Shown: in pieces, positions 25,448 to 34,589 of the stretch | How the letters are laid out: each line of letters begins with the position of its first letter | Numbering within the stretch: the first letter of the stretch is position 1 | Source of the DNA: Bacteroidales bacterium UBA4772 | GTDB taxonomy: Bacteria > Bacteroidota > Bacteroidia > Bacteroidales > VadinHA17 | Assembly (NCBI GenBank): GCA_002403305.1 | Contig: DHHM01000014.1 | Coordinates: forward strand, 28,092-92,091 | Length of the DNA: 64,000 nucleotides | Reading direction: 5' to 3' | The notes under the pieces: generated by a model | What the model was told of the DNA's origin: nothing | Seen by the model: the letters and a program-made list of their open reading frames with translations, nothing else | Databases searched by the model: none | Made by a program: the position numbers and the translations under genes

Positions 25448-26470
25448 TTATCTCATCAGGAATGGATACTTCTCCACATTCTTCAGGGCCACACCCGTAC
25501 CTCTTACAACGGCATGAAGGGGATCTTCGGACACCCTGAACGGTATATTGATCTTATCGGTGAGCCGTTTGTCAAGGCCGCGCAGCAACGCTCCTCCGCC
25601 GGCCAGGAAGACTCCCCTGTTGACTATGTCAGCATACAGTTCGGGTGGTGTCTGTTCGAGCACCTGCAGGATGGAGGCTTCGATCTTGGTGAGCGACTTG
25701 TCGAGGCAGTAGGCTATCTCCTGGTATGACACCGGTATCTCAATGGGCAGCGAAGTCATCAGGTTGGGCCCCCGCACTATGAAATCGGCCGGGGGGTCCT
25801 CGATATCCGGCAGGGCAGCGCCTACGGCAATCTTGATATCCTCAGCGGTCTTCTCGCCGATCTTAATGTTATGCTGATGTCTCATGTATGACTGTATGTC
25901 GGCCGTGAAGCCGTCACCGGCGACGCGTATCGACCTGTTGCAGACGATGCCTCCCAGGGCGATCACGGCTATCTCCGTGGTTCCGCCGCCTATATCCACC
26001 ACCATGCATCCCTCAGGCGCCTCCACATCGAGACCTATGCCTATGGCTGCAGCCATGGGTTCATAGATGAGATATACATCGCGACCCCCGGCATGCTCTG
26101 AGGAGTCACGGACCGCCCTGATCTCCACCTCTGTGCTGCCACACGGTATTCCCACAACCATCTTGAGGGAGGGAGAGAAGAATTTAGGACCTGTGTTAAT
26201 CATCTTGATCATCCCCCTGATCATTAGTTCTGCTGCGTTGAAATCGGCGATGACACCGTCTCTCAGGGGCCTGATAACCCTTATGTTCTCATGTGTCCTG
26301 CCATGCATCTGGCGCGCTTTCTCGCCGATAGCTATAAGCTTGCCCGAATTACGGTCGATAGCCACAATGGAAGGCTCATCGACAACCAGCTTGTCATTGG
26401 CAATAATATTTGTGTTTGCGGTGCCCAGGTCTATCGCAACCTCCTGTGAAAGAAAAGAAAATAATCCCAT
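25448..26470 (-). CDS. mreB: Rod shape-determining actin MreB
   Basis: Bacterial actin that organises lateral wall synthesis. The 340-residue protein has phosphate-1 IDLGTANTNI (14-23), phosphate-2 VVDIGGGTTEIAVI, and the adenosine block GGGALLRGLD. The N-terminal membrane-binding segment MGLFSF is present. It begins 30 bp after purH stops, so the shape operon may be read from the purH promoter. Confidence 0.97.
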   Translation of the reverse strand: MGLFSFLSQEVAIDLGTANTNIIANDKLVVDEPSIVAIDRNSGKLIAIGEKARQMHGRTHENIRVIRPLRDGVIADFNAAELMIRGMIKMINTGPKFFSPSLKMVVGIPCGSTEVEIRAVRDSSEHAGGRDVYLIYEPMAAAIGIGLDVEAPEGCMVVDIGGGTTEIAVIALGGIVCNRSIRVAGDGFTADIQSYMRHQHNIKIGEKTAEDIKIAVGAALPDIEDPPADFIVRGPNLMTSLPIEIPVSYQEIAYCLDKSLTKIEASILQVLEQTPPELYADIVNRGVFLAGGGALLRGLDKRLTDKINIPFRVSEDPLHAVVRGTGVALKNVEKYPFLMR

Positions 26471-26500
26471 AGGTCCTTTGTGCTATTTCTCGTTTTATGT

Positions 26501-28024
26501 TTAATGTTTAAAATGTCTTATACCAGTAAAAACCATGGCCATGCCAGTTTTATTGCAGTAGTCAATTGATTCCTGGTCGCGTACCGACCCGCCGGGCTGT
26601 ACTACTGCTGTTATTCCTGCCTCTCCCGCTATAGTGACTGAGTCAGCGAAGGGGAAGAAGGCATCTGACGCCATCACTGCCCCCTCCAGTGAGAAGCCGA
26701 AGGCACGGGCTTTGTCGATTGCCTGTCGAAGTGCATCTATTCTTGATGTCTGTCCAATCCCGCTGGCGCAGAGCTGTCTGCCCTTTGCCAGAACGATGGC
26801 GTTTGAACGGCTGTGCTTGACGATTTTGTTGGCGAAGACCATGTCAGCATACTCCTTCTCAGACGGATGCCTTTCAGTCACAGGCTTCATATCCCCGGCG
26901 GATTCTGTTGCCCTGTCACGCTCCTGCCACAGCACTCCTCCGGGCATCGGTCTGAATGATGCTGCAGGTGCCACGGCATCCTTGCGGCGCAGTATGATTC
27001 TGTTCTTTTTCCGGCCGAGAATCTCAACGGCACCCGGGGTGAACGAGGGTGCCATGACCACCTCGAGAAAGATTTTATCCATCTGCTCTGCCACCGTCTC
27101 ATCAACCTCCCTGTTGGTGATGGCCACGCCACCGTAGGCGGATACCGGGTCACATGCCAGCGCAGCCTCCCAGGCATCCTTCAGGTTGTCGCGGCAGGCG
27201 ACGCCGCAGGCATTGTTGTGCTTGATGACCGCAAAGGTGACCTCCTCGAACTCATCTATCAGGCTCATCGCAGCGTCAATGTCAAGCAGGTTGTTGTATG
27301 ATATCTCCTTGCCATGCAATTGCTCAAAGAGAAGATCCGGATTGCCGAAGAATATCCCCTTCTGGTGCGGGTTCTCGCCGTAACGGAGTGTGTGGGCCTC
27401 AGTGATGCTCTGCTTGAAGGCGGCGACATCACCATTGCGGTTGAACCAGTTGAAGATGGCTGTATCATAATGCGATGTCATGTTGAAGGCCTCCAGGGCA
27501 AAGCGGTACCTCTCTTCCGGTGATACCATCCCTCCCTTCCCGTTAAGGAGTTGCAACAGCTCATCATACTGACGGCGCGATGAGACTATCAGCACATCAG
27601 CCCAGTTTTTTGCTCCGGCCCTGATGAGCGATATGCCACCTATGTCTATCTTTTCAATGATCTCCTGGTCTGATGCACCTGTAGCTACTGTCTCCTCAAA
27701 CGGGTAGAGATCAACAACCACCAGGTCAAAGAGAGTGATACCGTATTCTGCCACCTGCCGCATGTCTTCACCAAGCCCTCTGCGTGCCAGGATGCCCCCG
27801 AAAATGCCCGGGTGCAACGTCTTTACCCTGCCGCCGAGGATCGACGGATAGCCGGTGAGATCTTCCACCCTGACCGCATTAATACCAGCGGCAGTTATGA
27901 AGTCATAAGACCCCCCGGTGGAAACAATGGTAGCTCCGATACCTTCCAGCTTCTTTACAACAGCTTCGAGCCCTTCTTTACAATATACCGAAATAAAGGC
28001 ACTCTTTATTTTTATATCACTCAT
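26501..28024 (-). CDS. purH: Bifunctional AICAR transformylase / IMP cyclohydrolase
   Basis: Catalyses the last two steps of IMP synthesis. The 507-residue protein has the MGS-like cyclohydrolase domain (about 1-195; GIGATIVSTGGSYDF, RVKTLHPGI) and the AICAR transformylase domain with the catalytic Lys-His in VIKHNNACGVA, PVSAYGGV and the C-terminal QPGGSVRDQE. Length is typical. It heads the mreBCD-mrdA-rodA cluster on the same strand. Confidence 0.97.
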   Translation of the reverse strand: MSDIKIKSAFISVYCKEGLEAVVKKLEGIGATIVSTGGSYDFITAAGINAVRVEDLTGYPSILGGRVKTLHPGIFGGILARRGLGEDMRQVAEYGITLFDLVVVDLYPFEETVATGASDQEIIEKIDIGGISLIRAGAKNWADVLIVSSRRQYDELLQLLNGKGGMVSPEERYRFALEAFNMTSHYDTAIFNWFNRNGDVAAFKQSITEAHTLRYGENPHQKGIFFGNPDLLFEQLHGKEISYNNLLDIDAAMSLIDEFEEVTFAVIKHNNACGVACRDNLKDAWEAALACDPVSAYGGVAITNREVDETVAEQMDKIFLEVVMAPSFTPGAVEILGRKKNRIILRRKDAVAPAASFRPMPGGVLWQERDRATESAGDMKPVTERHPSEKEYADMVFANKIVKHSRSNAIVLAKGRQLCASGIGQTSRIDALRQAIDKARAFGFSLEGAVMASDAFFPFADSVTIAGEAGITAVVQPGGSVRDQESIDYCNKTGMAMVFTGIRHFKH

Positions 28025-28210
28025 AATCAGTTAGTAAGATAATTGATGCCAAGGCGGGTGCGATCGGTTAAAAATAGATATTTTTTTTAACAACCAAGGG
28101 GTCCTGATATAATTCAATTGATGAATTATTGCGGATCTATTGATGTTTTCTTCATGACCCTCTCTCAGATATAAATCATACAGATTTAAATTCACCGGTA
28201 AAAAATCGGA

Positions 28211-28228
28211 CGTTTTTATGTAAGTTTG
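28211..28228 (+). promoter_or_regulatory. Promoter of the MacB-like permease gene
   Basis: CGTTTTTATGTAAGTTTG ends in TAAGTTTG, a TAnnTTTG -7 box, 22 bp before the ATG at 28250. The same 18 bases occur at 34545-34562 before the MalY-like gene. Confidence 0.65.
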
Positions 28229-28249
28229 ACCGGAAATAATGGCCGGACC

Positions 28250-29497
28250 ATGTGGTTAAAAATGTTTAAAGAGAGTTTTATCTTTGCTTTCAGTTCTGTA
28301 GCAGTCAATAAACTTCGCACATTTCTTTCGCTTTTCGGCATCACAATAGGCATCCTGTCGATCATCTCCGTTTTCACGGTCTTCGACTGGATGGAGAACA
28401 GTATCAGAAAGAGCATCGAGTCTCTGGGTGACAACACCATCTATGTTGAAAAATGGCCCTGGGCTCCTGACCCTGACATACAGTGGTGGGACATGATCAA
28501 ATGGCCGCCTCCCTCAACCGATGATTACGAGGCACTGCTGAGGAGATCAACCGGAGCAGAGGCCATCTGTTACACGGTAGGCTCCGGAGAGGCTGTCAGG
28601 TACAGGGGCAATTCGGTCAGCAACGCCTACATTATGGGAGCCACATACGACTTCCAGGACGTAAGGTCGTTTGAGCTTGGCAGAGGTCGTTATTTCACTG
28701 ATTCGGAATCTGCCTCCGGAAAGCCTGTTGCCCTGCTCGGTGCAGAGCTGGCTGACAAGCTGTTCGGCGACATTGATCCTGTCGGCCGTGAGATAGCCAT
28801 TGGCAGGCATAAGGCACAGGTCGTGGGGGTATTCACCAAAGAGGGTACCGGCGGTCTCTCCGACAGTGGCATGGACGAGGCCGCGCTTGTGCCGCTGAAC
28901 TTCATCCGGCAGTTCGTCAACTTCAGAAACCCGTTTCTCAACGCTGATATAATGATCAGGGGCAAACAGGGTGTCTCCGTCCAACAGCTCTCCGAAGAGG
29001 TTACGATGATACTGCGTGCAGCACGACGCATAGCGCCTGGCGAAGAGAATAATTTCTCAATCAACCAGGCCAGCCAGATCACCAGCACCCTGGAGCCGGT
29101 CTTCAGGGGCATAAATATAGCCGGCTGGATCATTGGCGGATTTTCGATTCTGGTCGGGGGATTCGGCATAGCCAATATAATGTTTGTCTCGGTCAGAGAG
29201 CGTACCAGCATCATTGGCATACAGATGGCCCTGGGGGCAAAACGAAGGTGGATATTGCTGCAGTTCCTGACCGAATCTGTCCTGCTATCGATCACCGGCG
29301 GCATCCTTGGCCTCATCCTTGTCTTTACAGGAACACTCTTTGTTAATTACTTTTTTGAGCTCGACATGTTACTGACGGCTGGCAACATCATCCTTGCCGT
29401 TGCCATCTCGGGCGCGATAGGGGTGATAGCAGGATTTGCCCCTGCCTCAGCGGCCTCAAGGATGAACCCTGTCGAGGCAATTGGCTATTCGTTCTGA
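28250..29497 (+). CDS. MacB-like ABC transporter permease
   Basis: A 415-residue FtsX/MacB-fold permease: membrane helix near residues 18-45, a periplasmic MacB_PCD domain (about 50-285), then three helices near 290-405 in FtsX-type arrangement (NIMFVSVRERTSIIGIQMALGAKRRWI is the typical coupling region). The start at 28250 is chosen because the TTG at 28226 falls inside the promoter box. No ATPase partner or adaptor gene is adjacent; it probably pairs with a LolD/MacB-like ATPase elsewhere. Lipoprotein, peptide or drug export is possible. Confidence 0.8.
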   Translation: MWLKMFKESFIFAFSSVAVNKLRTFLSLFGITIGILSIISVFTVFDWMENSIRKSIESLGDNTIYVEKWPWAPDPDIQWWDMIKWPPPSTDDYEALLRRSTGAEAICYTVGSGEAVRYRGNSVSNAYIMGATYDFQDVRSFELGRGRYFTDSESASGKPVALLGAELADKLFGDIDPVGREIAIGRHKAQVVGVFTKEGTGGLSDSGMDEAALVPLNFIRQFVNFRNPFLNADIMIRGKQGVSVQQLSEEVTMILRAARRIAPGEENNFSINQASQITSTLEPVFRGINIAGWIIGGFSILVGGFGIANIMFVSVRERTSIIGIQMALGAKRRWILLQFLTESVLLSITGGILGLILVFTGTLFVNYFFELDMLLTAGNIILAVAISGAIGVIAGFAPASAASRMNPVEAIGYSF

Positions 29498-30300
29498 CCT
29501 TCGGACGCAGACTCCTCTCCTGCATCGATCCTGTTCCCGGCCACCCACCGTGTGAGCTCGGCAAACTGTTCCACGGACAGCTGCTCGGCCCTCATTGTAA
29601 GATAGGGCATATCGCCTGGATCAGCAGAGAGCATCATCTTTAAAGGATTGCGTATCATCTTGCGGCGCTGGTTGAAGCATCGCTTAACAACACTGACAAA
29701 GAGCCGCTCATCACAATCAAGCCTGTCTCTCTCATTGCGCTGCAGCCGTATCACGGCCGATTTCACCTTTGGCGGCGGTGAGAAGACCGTTTCACTCACG
29801 GTGAACAGATACTCAATATCGTACCAAGCTGTCAGAAGCACACTCAGGATGCCATAGACACGGCTGCCGGGTCCTGAACAGATGCGGTCAGCCACCTCCT
29901 TCTGAACCATGCAGACCACCTCCCCAACCCTGTCACGCTCATCAAGTATCCTGAAAAAAAGCTGGCTGGAGATGTTGTAGGGGAAGTTGCCGATGACAGC
30001 TAATCTTTCACCCATCTCCCTCAGGTCAAGCGCAAGAAAGTCCCCCTCAATAATTTCATATGCCCCGGGCACATTGGCCCTGAGGTATGCTACCGCCTCG
30101 CGATCGATCTCAACCACCTTCAGCGACGGAAAGTCCCTTTCTGTAAGAAACCTCGTAAGGACACCCGTGCCCGGACCTACCTCTATAACCATATCACATC
30201 CGTCAGCCTGAAGGGCATCAACAATTGCTGCAGCGATGTTCCTGTCTTTGAGGAAATGCTGTCCCAGGTGCTTCTTCGCCGTTATTTTATCAGCTCCCAT
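29485..30300 (-). CDS. rsmA: 16S rRNA dimethyladenosine transferase
   Basis: Dimethylates A1518 and A1519 of 16S rRNA late in 30S assembly. The 271-residue protein has the KsgA opening KKHLGQHFLKD, SAM-binding VIEVGPGTGVLT and the catalytic NFPYNISSQ. The last residues are Glu/Ser-rich. Its end overlaps the convergent permease gene by 13 bp and its start overlaps the ABC transporter stop by 19 bp. Confidence 0.96.
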   Translation of the reverse strand: MGADKITAKKHLGQHFLKDRNIAAAIVDALQADGCDMVIEVGPGTGVLTRFLTERDFPSLKVVEIDREAVAYLRANVPGAYEIIEGDFLALDLREMGERLAVIGNFPYNISSQLFFRILDERDRVGEVVCMVQKEVADRICSGPGSRVYGILSVLLTAWYDIEYLFTVSETVFSPPPKVKSAVIRLQRNERDRLDCDERLFVSVVKRCFNQRRKMIRNPLKMMLSADPGDMPYLTMRAEQLSVEQFAELTRWVAGNRIDAGEESASEGQNE

Positions 30301-33300
30301 GGCGGCACCAGTCTGTCTGATCCGAAACCGGGAATACGGATCCTTTCCAAAAGATTCAGCAGTCTCTTAAGAAGGTTGAAATAAAGGGTCACAAAGAGAA
30401 AGGTGCTCATCAGCCATATGACCAGCATGTTGAACCAGAGGGTGTTGATCCTTAAATTTCCGATTCTTTTCGAGGGGGCGTAGAAATGTGCCCTCCCGAG
30501 TGGCGAACCCGGTTCCATAAGGACAGGATCTGATTTCTGTATTATCATCTCATCAGTCTCATAGAGCTTCTTCTGTACCGTACGGTTGAGCACCATATCG
30601 GCAAGATCCTCGTTGTGATTGGCCTCTCGCAGCAGCACGAGCCCCTCCTGTCCGATGGTACGCACAAGACTGTCAGTTATCGCATCTTTCACTTCCATAT
30701 ATTCAAGATACTTCGATCTGAGACTCTTCTGCAGCGAGTCGAGGAAATCGATCACCATATACGATGCGTCCACGGTATAGCGCTCTCCCTGCAGCAGCCT
30801 CATGGCAGGCCACGGGTCAATACCAGTATCACTGCTGAGATCGTTTATGTGGTATGTCAGTTTCCTGATATTGCTCTCATAAACATCGGCATATTCGGGC
30901 TTGCCGGCGGCAAAAGCGCATTCCCTGCTCTTCTTTTTGAGGTCGGGTATCAGGAAGGAGGACTCCCAGTCGTACCGGCTGATCATCATCTCGGTATCGA
31001 AGTAGGGCTTCATGTACCGATTGGAACGGAACTGCTCCACGGCTATGGCTTCGTACGCCCACCGTGTGGTCATGATATCACCCAGCACAGGGACATACAC
31101 CTTCTGTGTGAGTGAATGGTGAAGGTCGTCAAACCTGATCATGGCTCCGCTCAGCAGCAACTGCGGCACGAGCACAAGCGGTACCAGGATGTAGATGCTG
31201 ATCACCGATTTCATGCCTGCGGATATATTAAGTCCCACCATGTTCCCGAAGCATGAAGCAGTAAAGAGTATCAGCCAGTGTCTCCACATCATCCCCTCCA
31301 CGTCGAGTATCAGGTGCGAAACGATCACATACATAAATGTCTGTACTGCCGAGAGACCGAAAAGGAATGTGACCTTTGAGAGCAGGTAACTGGAGCGGCT
31401 GATGTTGAGGTATTTTTCCCGTTCCAGTATCCTTCTGTCCCTGAATATCTCCTCGGCACTCACCGTCAGGCCGAGGAAGAGGGCCACCACTATGCTCATA
31501 AAGAGGAACACCGGGTAGCTCTTGTTGTCAGAGAAGAGATAGACCCCGTCATTAATATATTTAGAGACATAGGCAAGGATGAATGCAAGCAGCGGAGGCT
31601 CAACCAGGTTTATAACCATATATTGCCTGTCGGCACGCTTCCTCACCAGGTTTCTCTTCACGAAGGTCTTTACCTGCTTCAGCCACTCAGGTATTCGGAA
31701 GTTGCTTGCCGGGAGGGGCTTCATCTCAGGCCTGCCGCTCAGCAAGGGTTCCATCTTCTGCCTGTAACGGTGATACCACTCTACCGGTGATACCTGTCTG
31801 TCGGTCCCCCTCCTGCCGTCATTGTCAACCACCTTTGCCTCCACTATCTCAAGTATCTCCTCCGTCTCTACATTGCCGCAGGTGGGGCACTCGCTCTCGG
31901 CCGCATTGGCCTGCGACGTCTCGGTCTTGAAATATACGATAGCCTCAACGGGGTCACCGTCATAAATCATGTATCCTCCCCGGTCCATCACCCAGAGCCT
32001 GTCAAACATCTTCAGTATGTCCGATGAGGGCTGATGAATGATGACGAAGACCAGTCTGCCGTTCAGAGCCTGATCCTTGAGCAGTTCCATGACATTGGTG
32101 CTGTCATGGGAGGCGAGCCCGGAGATAGGCTCATCGGCAAACAGCACCGCAGGTTCACGCATCAGCTCAAGTCCGATATTCAGCCTTTTACGCTGTCCGC
32201 CGCTAATCTTCTTGTTGAGCGGGTCACCAACCATAAGGTCCTTTATCTCCGTCAGGTCAAGCTGCCTGAGCACCTCCCTGACTGTATGGTTGAGCTTCTC
32301 CTCGTCATAATCGCCGAAGGTGAGCCTGGCATTATAATAGAGGTTCTGATAGACCGTCAACTCTTCAATGAGGAGATCGTCCTGGGGTACATATCCTATC
32401 AGCCCGTTAAGCTCTTCAGGCTCATTGTGAAGGTCATATCCGTTGATATATACCGCGCCTCCTTCAGGCTTCAGCTTCCCGTTCAGGATATTGAGAAGGG
32501 TACTCTTACCCACACCGCTGCCGCCCATGATCCCGACAAGGTTTCCGGAACTGACACTGAAGCTCATCGGCTGAACGCCGTTATCCGAACCCTTGAAACG
32601 GTATTCTATGTCATGCCCTTCAAAAACTATATCCTCAGAAAAAGCTGAGCGTATGAACTTCCTGAAAATGGCCGTGTAATAGAGGGGGGCCATGCCCTGC
32701 CCCCTGATATTTACCCCGGGTTCAAGCAGGAAGGGCCGCCTGGGAACAACACTGCGCCCCTTGAAATGAAGCGGAGCCTTCCCCTGATATACAAAGACAA
32801 GGTGCCCCGTGCTGGGGGTGTAAAGAACGAAGATAGTCCCGCGCAGTCCTTTGGCCACCATATGATGCCACTCGTGGTAGTTGGCAAACTTCGAGGCAGC
32901 ATCACCTATGTTCTCTTCCCCTTCAATGGCAAGGAGACAGTCGGGGGTGATGAGGTCATATCTCATACCCAGCATGAAGGCCATGGCATTCTTTCTCTCC
33001 TTCACGGGAATATTGAAGGTGCGGGCGACAATTTCGACGATGGAGGACTCCTGGTCCGAGATGGTGCCGTCTTCAAAGACAAACTCCAGCAGCTGAAGAA
33101 AGACAATCATCCTCTCATCAATGAAGAGCCCCTTCTTGATCTGGCGGCAGATATTGGTTATCTGGAAAGTGATAAGGGAGTCTTCATCTGACAGCTCGCC
33201 CTCCTCAACGGCCCGTAGCTCACGCTCGTAAAAGTGGAGGTTGTTCTCATAAAGCTTGAAATACTCCTCCTCAAGCTCATGGTTCAGGTACCTCCTGAGG

Positions 33301-33404
33301 TAACCACGCAGGATCTTCTTGCCTCTCGAGGTTACCCCGGCAGGGTTTACCGTTGAGATAATGGCAAAAATATGTATCAGTGCATGTAATACTGATTCCC
33401 TCAT
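30282..33404 (-). CDS. TerB-like/ABC ATPase/ABC-2 permease fusion transporter
   Basis: A 1040-residue full-length half-transporter with an unusual front end. Residues about 1-150 are helical and acidic, resembling a TerB domain; about 185-250 is a small beta-rich domain. The ATPase follows: Walker A GGSGVGKS (294-301), signature SGGQRKR (401-407), Walker B VLFADE (420-425) and HQPSSD. Cys506-X2-Cys509 forms a lone CxxC in the linker. Five or more membrane helices run from about 610 to 780, and one more near the C terminus after a large extracytoplasmic part. ABCG-like domain order suggests export. It is followed by rsmA with a 19-bp overlap. Substrate unknown. Confidence 0.8.
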   Translation of the reverse strand: MRESVLHALIHIFAIISTVNPAGVTSRGKKILRGYLRRYLNHELEEEYFKLYENNLHFYERELRAVEEGELSDEDSLITFQITNICRQIKKGLFIDERMIVFLQLLEFVFEDGTISDQESSIVEIVARTFNIPVKERKNAMAFMLGMRYDLITPDCLLAIEGEENIGDAASKFANYHEWHHMVAKGLRGTIFVLYTPSTGHLVFVYQGKAPLHFKGRSVVPRRPFLLEPGVNIRGQGMAPLYYTAIFRKFIRSAFSEDIVFEGHDIEYRFKGSDNGVQPMSFSVSSGNLVGIMGGSGVGKSTLLNILNGKLKPEGGAVYINGYDLHNEPEELNGLIGYVPQDDLLIEELTVYQNLYYNARLTFGDYDEEKLNHTVREVLRQLDLTEIKDLMVGDPLNKKISGGQRKRLNIGLELMREPAVLFADEPISGLASHDSTNVMELLKDQALNGRLVFVIIHQPSSDILKMFDRLWVMDRGGYMIYDGDPVEAIVYFKTETSQANAAESECPTCGNVETEEILEIVEAKVVDNDGRRGTDRQVSPVEWYHRYRQKMEPLLSGRPEMKPLPASNFRIPEWLKQVKTFVKRNLVRKRADRQYMVINLVEPPLLAFILAYVSKYINDGVYLFSDNKSYPVFLFMSIVVALFLGLTVSAEEIFRDRRILEREKYLNISRSSYLLSKVTFLFGLSAVQTFMYVIVSHLILDVEGMMWRHWLILFTASCFGNMVGLNISAGMKSVISIYILVPLVLVPQLLLSGAMIRFDDLHHSLTQKVYVPVLGDIMTTRWAYEAIAVEQFRSNRYMKPYFDTEMMISRYDWESSFLIPDLKKKSRECAFAAGKPEYADVYESNIRKLTYHINDLSSDTGIDPWPAMRLLQGERYTVDASYMVIDFLDSLQKSLRSKYLEYMEVKDAITDSLVRTIGQEGLVLLREANHNEDLADMVLNRTVQKKLYETDEMIIQKSDPVLMEPGSPLGRAHFYAPSKRIGNLRINTLWFNMLVIWLMSTFLFVTLYFNLLKRLLNLLERIRIPGFGSDRLVPPWELIK

Positions 33405-33410
33405 GAGCTC

Positions 33411-33442
33411 AAAAAAAGACCGCGAGAGTGGTCTGCGGTCTT
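33411..33442 (-). terminator. Intrinsic terminator after the 33.5-kb lipoprotein gene
   Basis: On the minus strand AAGACCGC (33435-33442 side) and GCGGTCTT form an 8-bp stem with an 11-base loop, followed by seven T. It lies between the lipoprotein stop and the ABC transporter start. Confidence 0.75.
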
Positions 33443-33459
33443 CAGGTATCTGATTTCGT

Positions 33460-34290
33460 TTATTTTACCAGCTCTGCCCTCACCGTATTCACGGCTCTCT
33501 TCAGCGCCTCAACATCCTCCATTATAAGGCTGGTACCCACGTCGCTGTAGATTTCACGTACAGGCTGAACCGCTGCAAGTATCCTCGCAACCTGGGGGTC
33601 ATCAGAATAGCTGCTGGCCATCTCCTCGAAGAGTTCAAACGACTTCTTCTGTTCAAGGAGCACTGGCTCAAAACCTGAAAGATGAGCGCCCGATTCGGAT
33701 ACGGCTAATGTGAGATACATACCCTCGATCCAGGCTCCTCCGACCATCAGCAGTGCCAGGTTAGCCTGCCCGGCATCAACCATAATTGAATAAGTACGGT
33801 CAAAGGCATCGGTAAGAATGGTTACCAGGGCATCCCTGTTGTCAAAATTGACTTTGATCTCATTATAAAGCGATTCGTCATAGATCTTTGCAAGATTTTG
33901 CTCAAGCGTCAGTGTTCGAATTGACGCCAGGTAATCAATGACATCCTGCTGCATATTATAGAGTGTGGCATAACTGAGGTCGGCACCGTAGACACCCATA
34001 TTGACTGAGCGGCTGTAACTCTCAACATAATTTCCGACATTCTCAGGCGGATTTGTTGCACCAAGGATATAGCCCAGGTCCATGTCCGTGAGATGCTTTA
34101 TAACTTCGGCTGAAGTCGGCAGAGGATATACATTCTCCTCTATCTGCTGCTCAAGTGCTTCCAGTGCTTCCAGTTCAACCATATTGATCTCCTTCTGCTT
34201 CCCGGCTTCACCCCTGTTTTTGCATGCGGAGGCTCCGGCAACTGTCAGGATCATAACAGCAACCAGAATTTTCGTGAAAATCTTTTTCAT
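33460..34290 (-). CDS. Uncharacterised lipoprotein, helical
   Basis: I do not recognise a characterised family. The 276-residue protein has a lipoprotein signal with Cys23 after ASA, then an acidic helical body rich in Glu, Leu and Ala with no obvious catalytic motif. VSESGAHLSGFEPVLLEQKK and GYILGATNPPENVGNY look like conserved segments. It ends with a terminator and is upstream of the ABC transporter on the same strand, so a shared role is possible but a terminator separates them. Confidence 0.7.
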   Translation of the reverse strand: MKKIFTKILVAVMILTVAGASACKNRGEAGKQKEINMVELEALEALEQQIEENVYPLPTSAEVIKHLTDMDLGYILGATNPPENVGNYVESYSRSVNMGVYGADLSYATLYNMQQDVIDYLASIRTLTLEQNLAKIYDESLYNEIKVNFDNRDALVTILTDAFDRTYSIMVDAGQANLALLMVGGAWIEGMYLTLAVSESGAHLSGFEPVLLEQKKSFELFEEMASSYSDDPQVARILAAVQPVREIYSDVGTSLIMEDVEALKRAVNTVRAELVK

Positions 34291-34470
34291 AGGACTCTCT
34301 TTTGTAATATGTTTTGATTCGTAAAAATAAAACTTTTACCATTCAGAGTAAACTATATTCAAACAATAATTCTTCAGGGAGTAAAATAGGTCATGATACA
34401 TACTAAACAGCTCCGGTACCGCAATTGTTCTTCCTCAGATTATCCTGTCCCATCCCTGCAGATTCATGCG

Positions 34471-34541
34471 ATGGCCCTGATTCTATTTTGCCTGTGCATA
34501 ATCCGACCATGGCCCGGCTTTATTTTTGCATGTGCAAAATC
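34471..34541 (+). promoter_or_regulatory. Two operator-like direct repeats before the MalY-like gene
   Basis: Two 33-bp copies (34471-34503 and 34509-34541) agree at 26 of 33 positions and start 38 bp apart. The second contains the perfect palindrome TTTTGCA-TG-TGCAAAA (34524-34539); the first has the weaker TTTTGCCTGTGCATAA. The -7 box follows at 34555. This looks like a pair of binding sites for a dimeric regulator not identified here. Confidence 0.5.
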
Positions 34542-34544
34542 AGC

Positions 34545-34562
34545 CGTTTTTATGTAAGTTTG
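34545..34562 (+). promoter_or_regulatory. Promoter of the MalY-like gene/carA
   Basis: CGTTTTTATGTAAGTTTG contains TAAGTTTG (34555-34562), a TAnnTTTG box 27 bp before the ATG at 34590. It is identical to 28211-28228. Confidence 0.65.
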
Positions 34563-34589
34563 CATCCCGGAGAAACAAACAGATCCCTG

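Noticed and set aside
34425..34589. 55-residue extension of the MalY-like protein
   Set aside because: It contains the promoter and the operator-like repeats; the family begins at the Met of MWNFDE.
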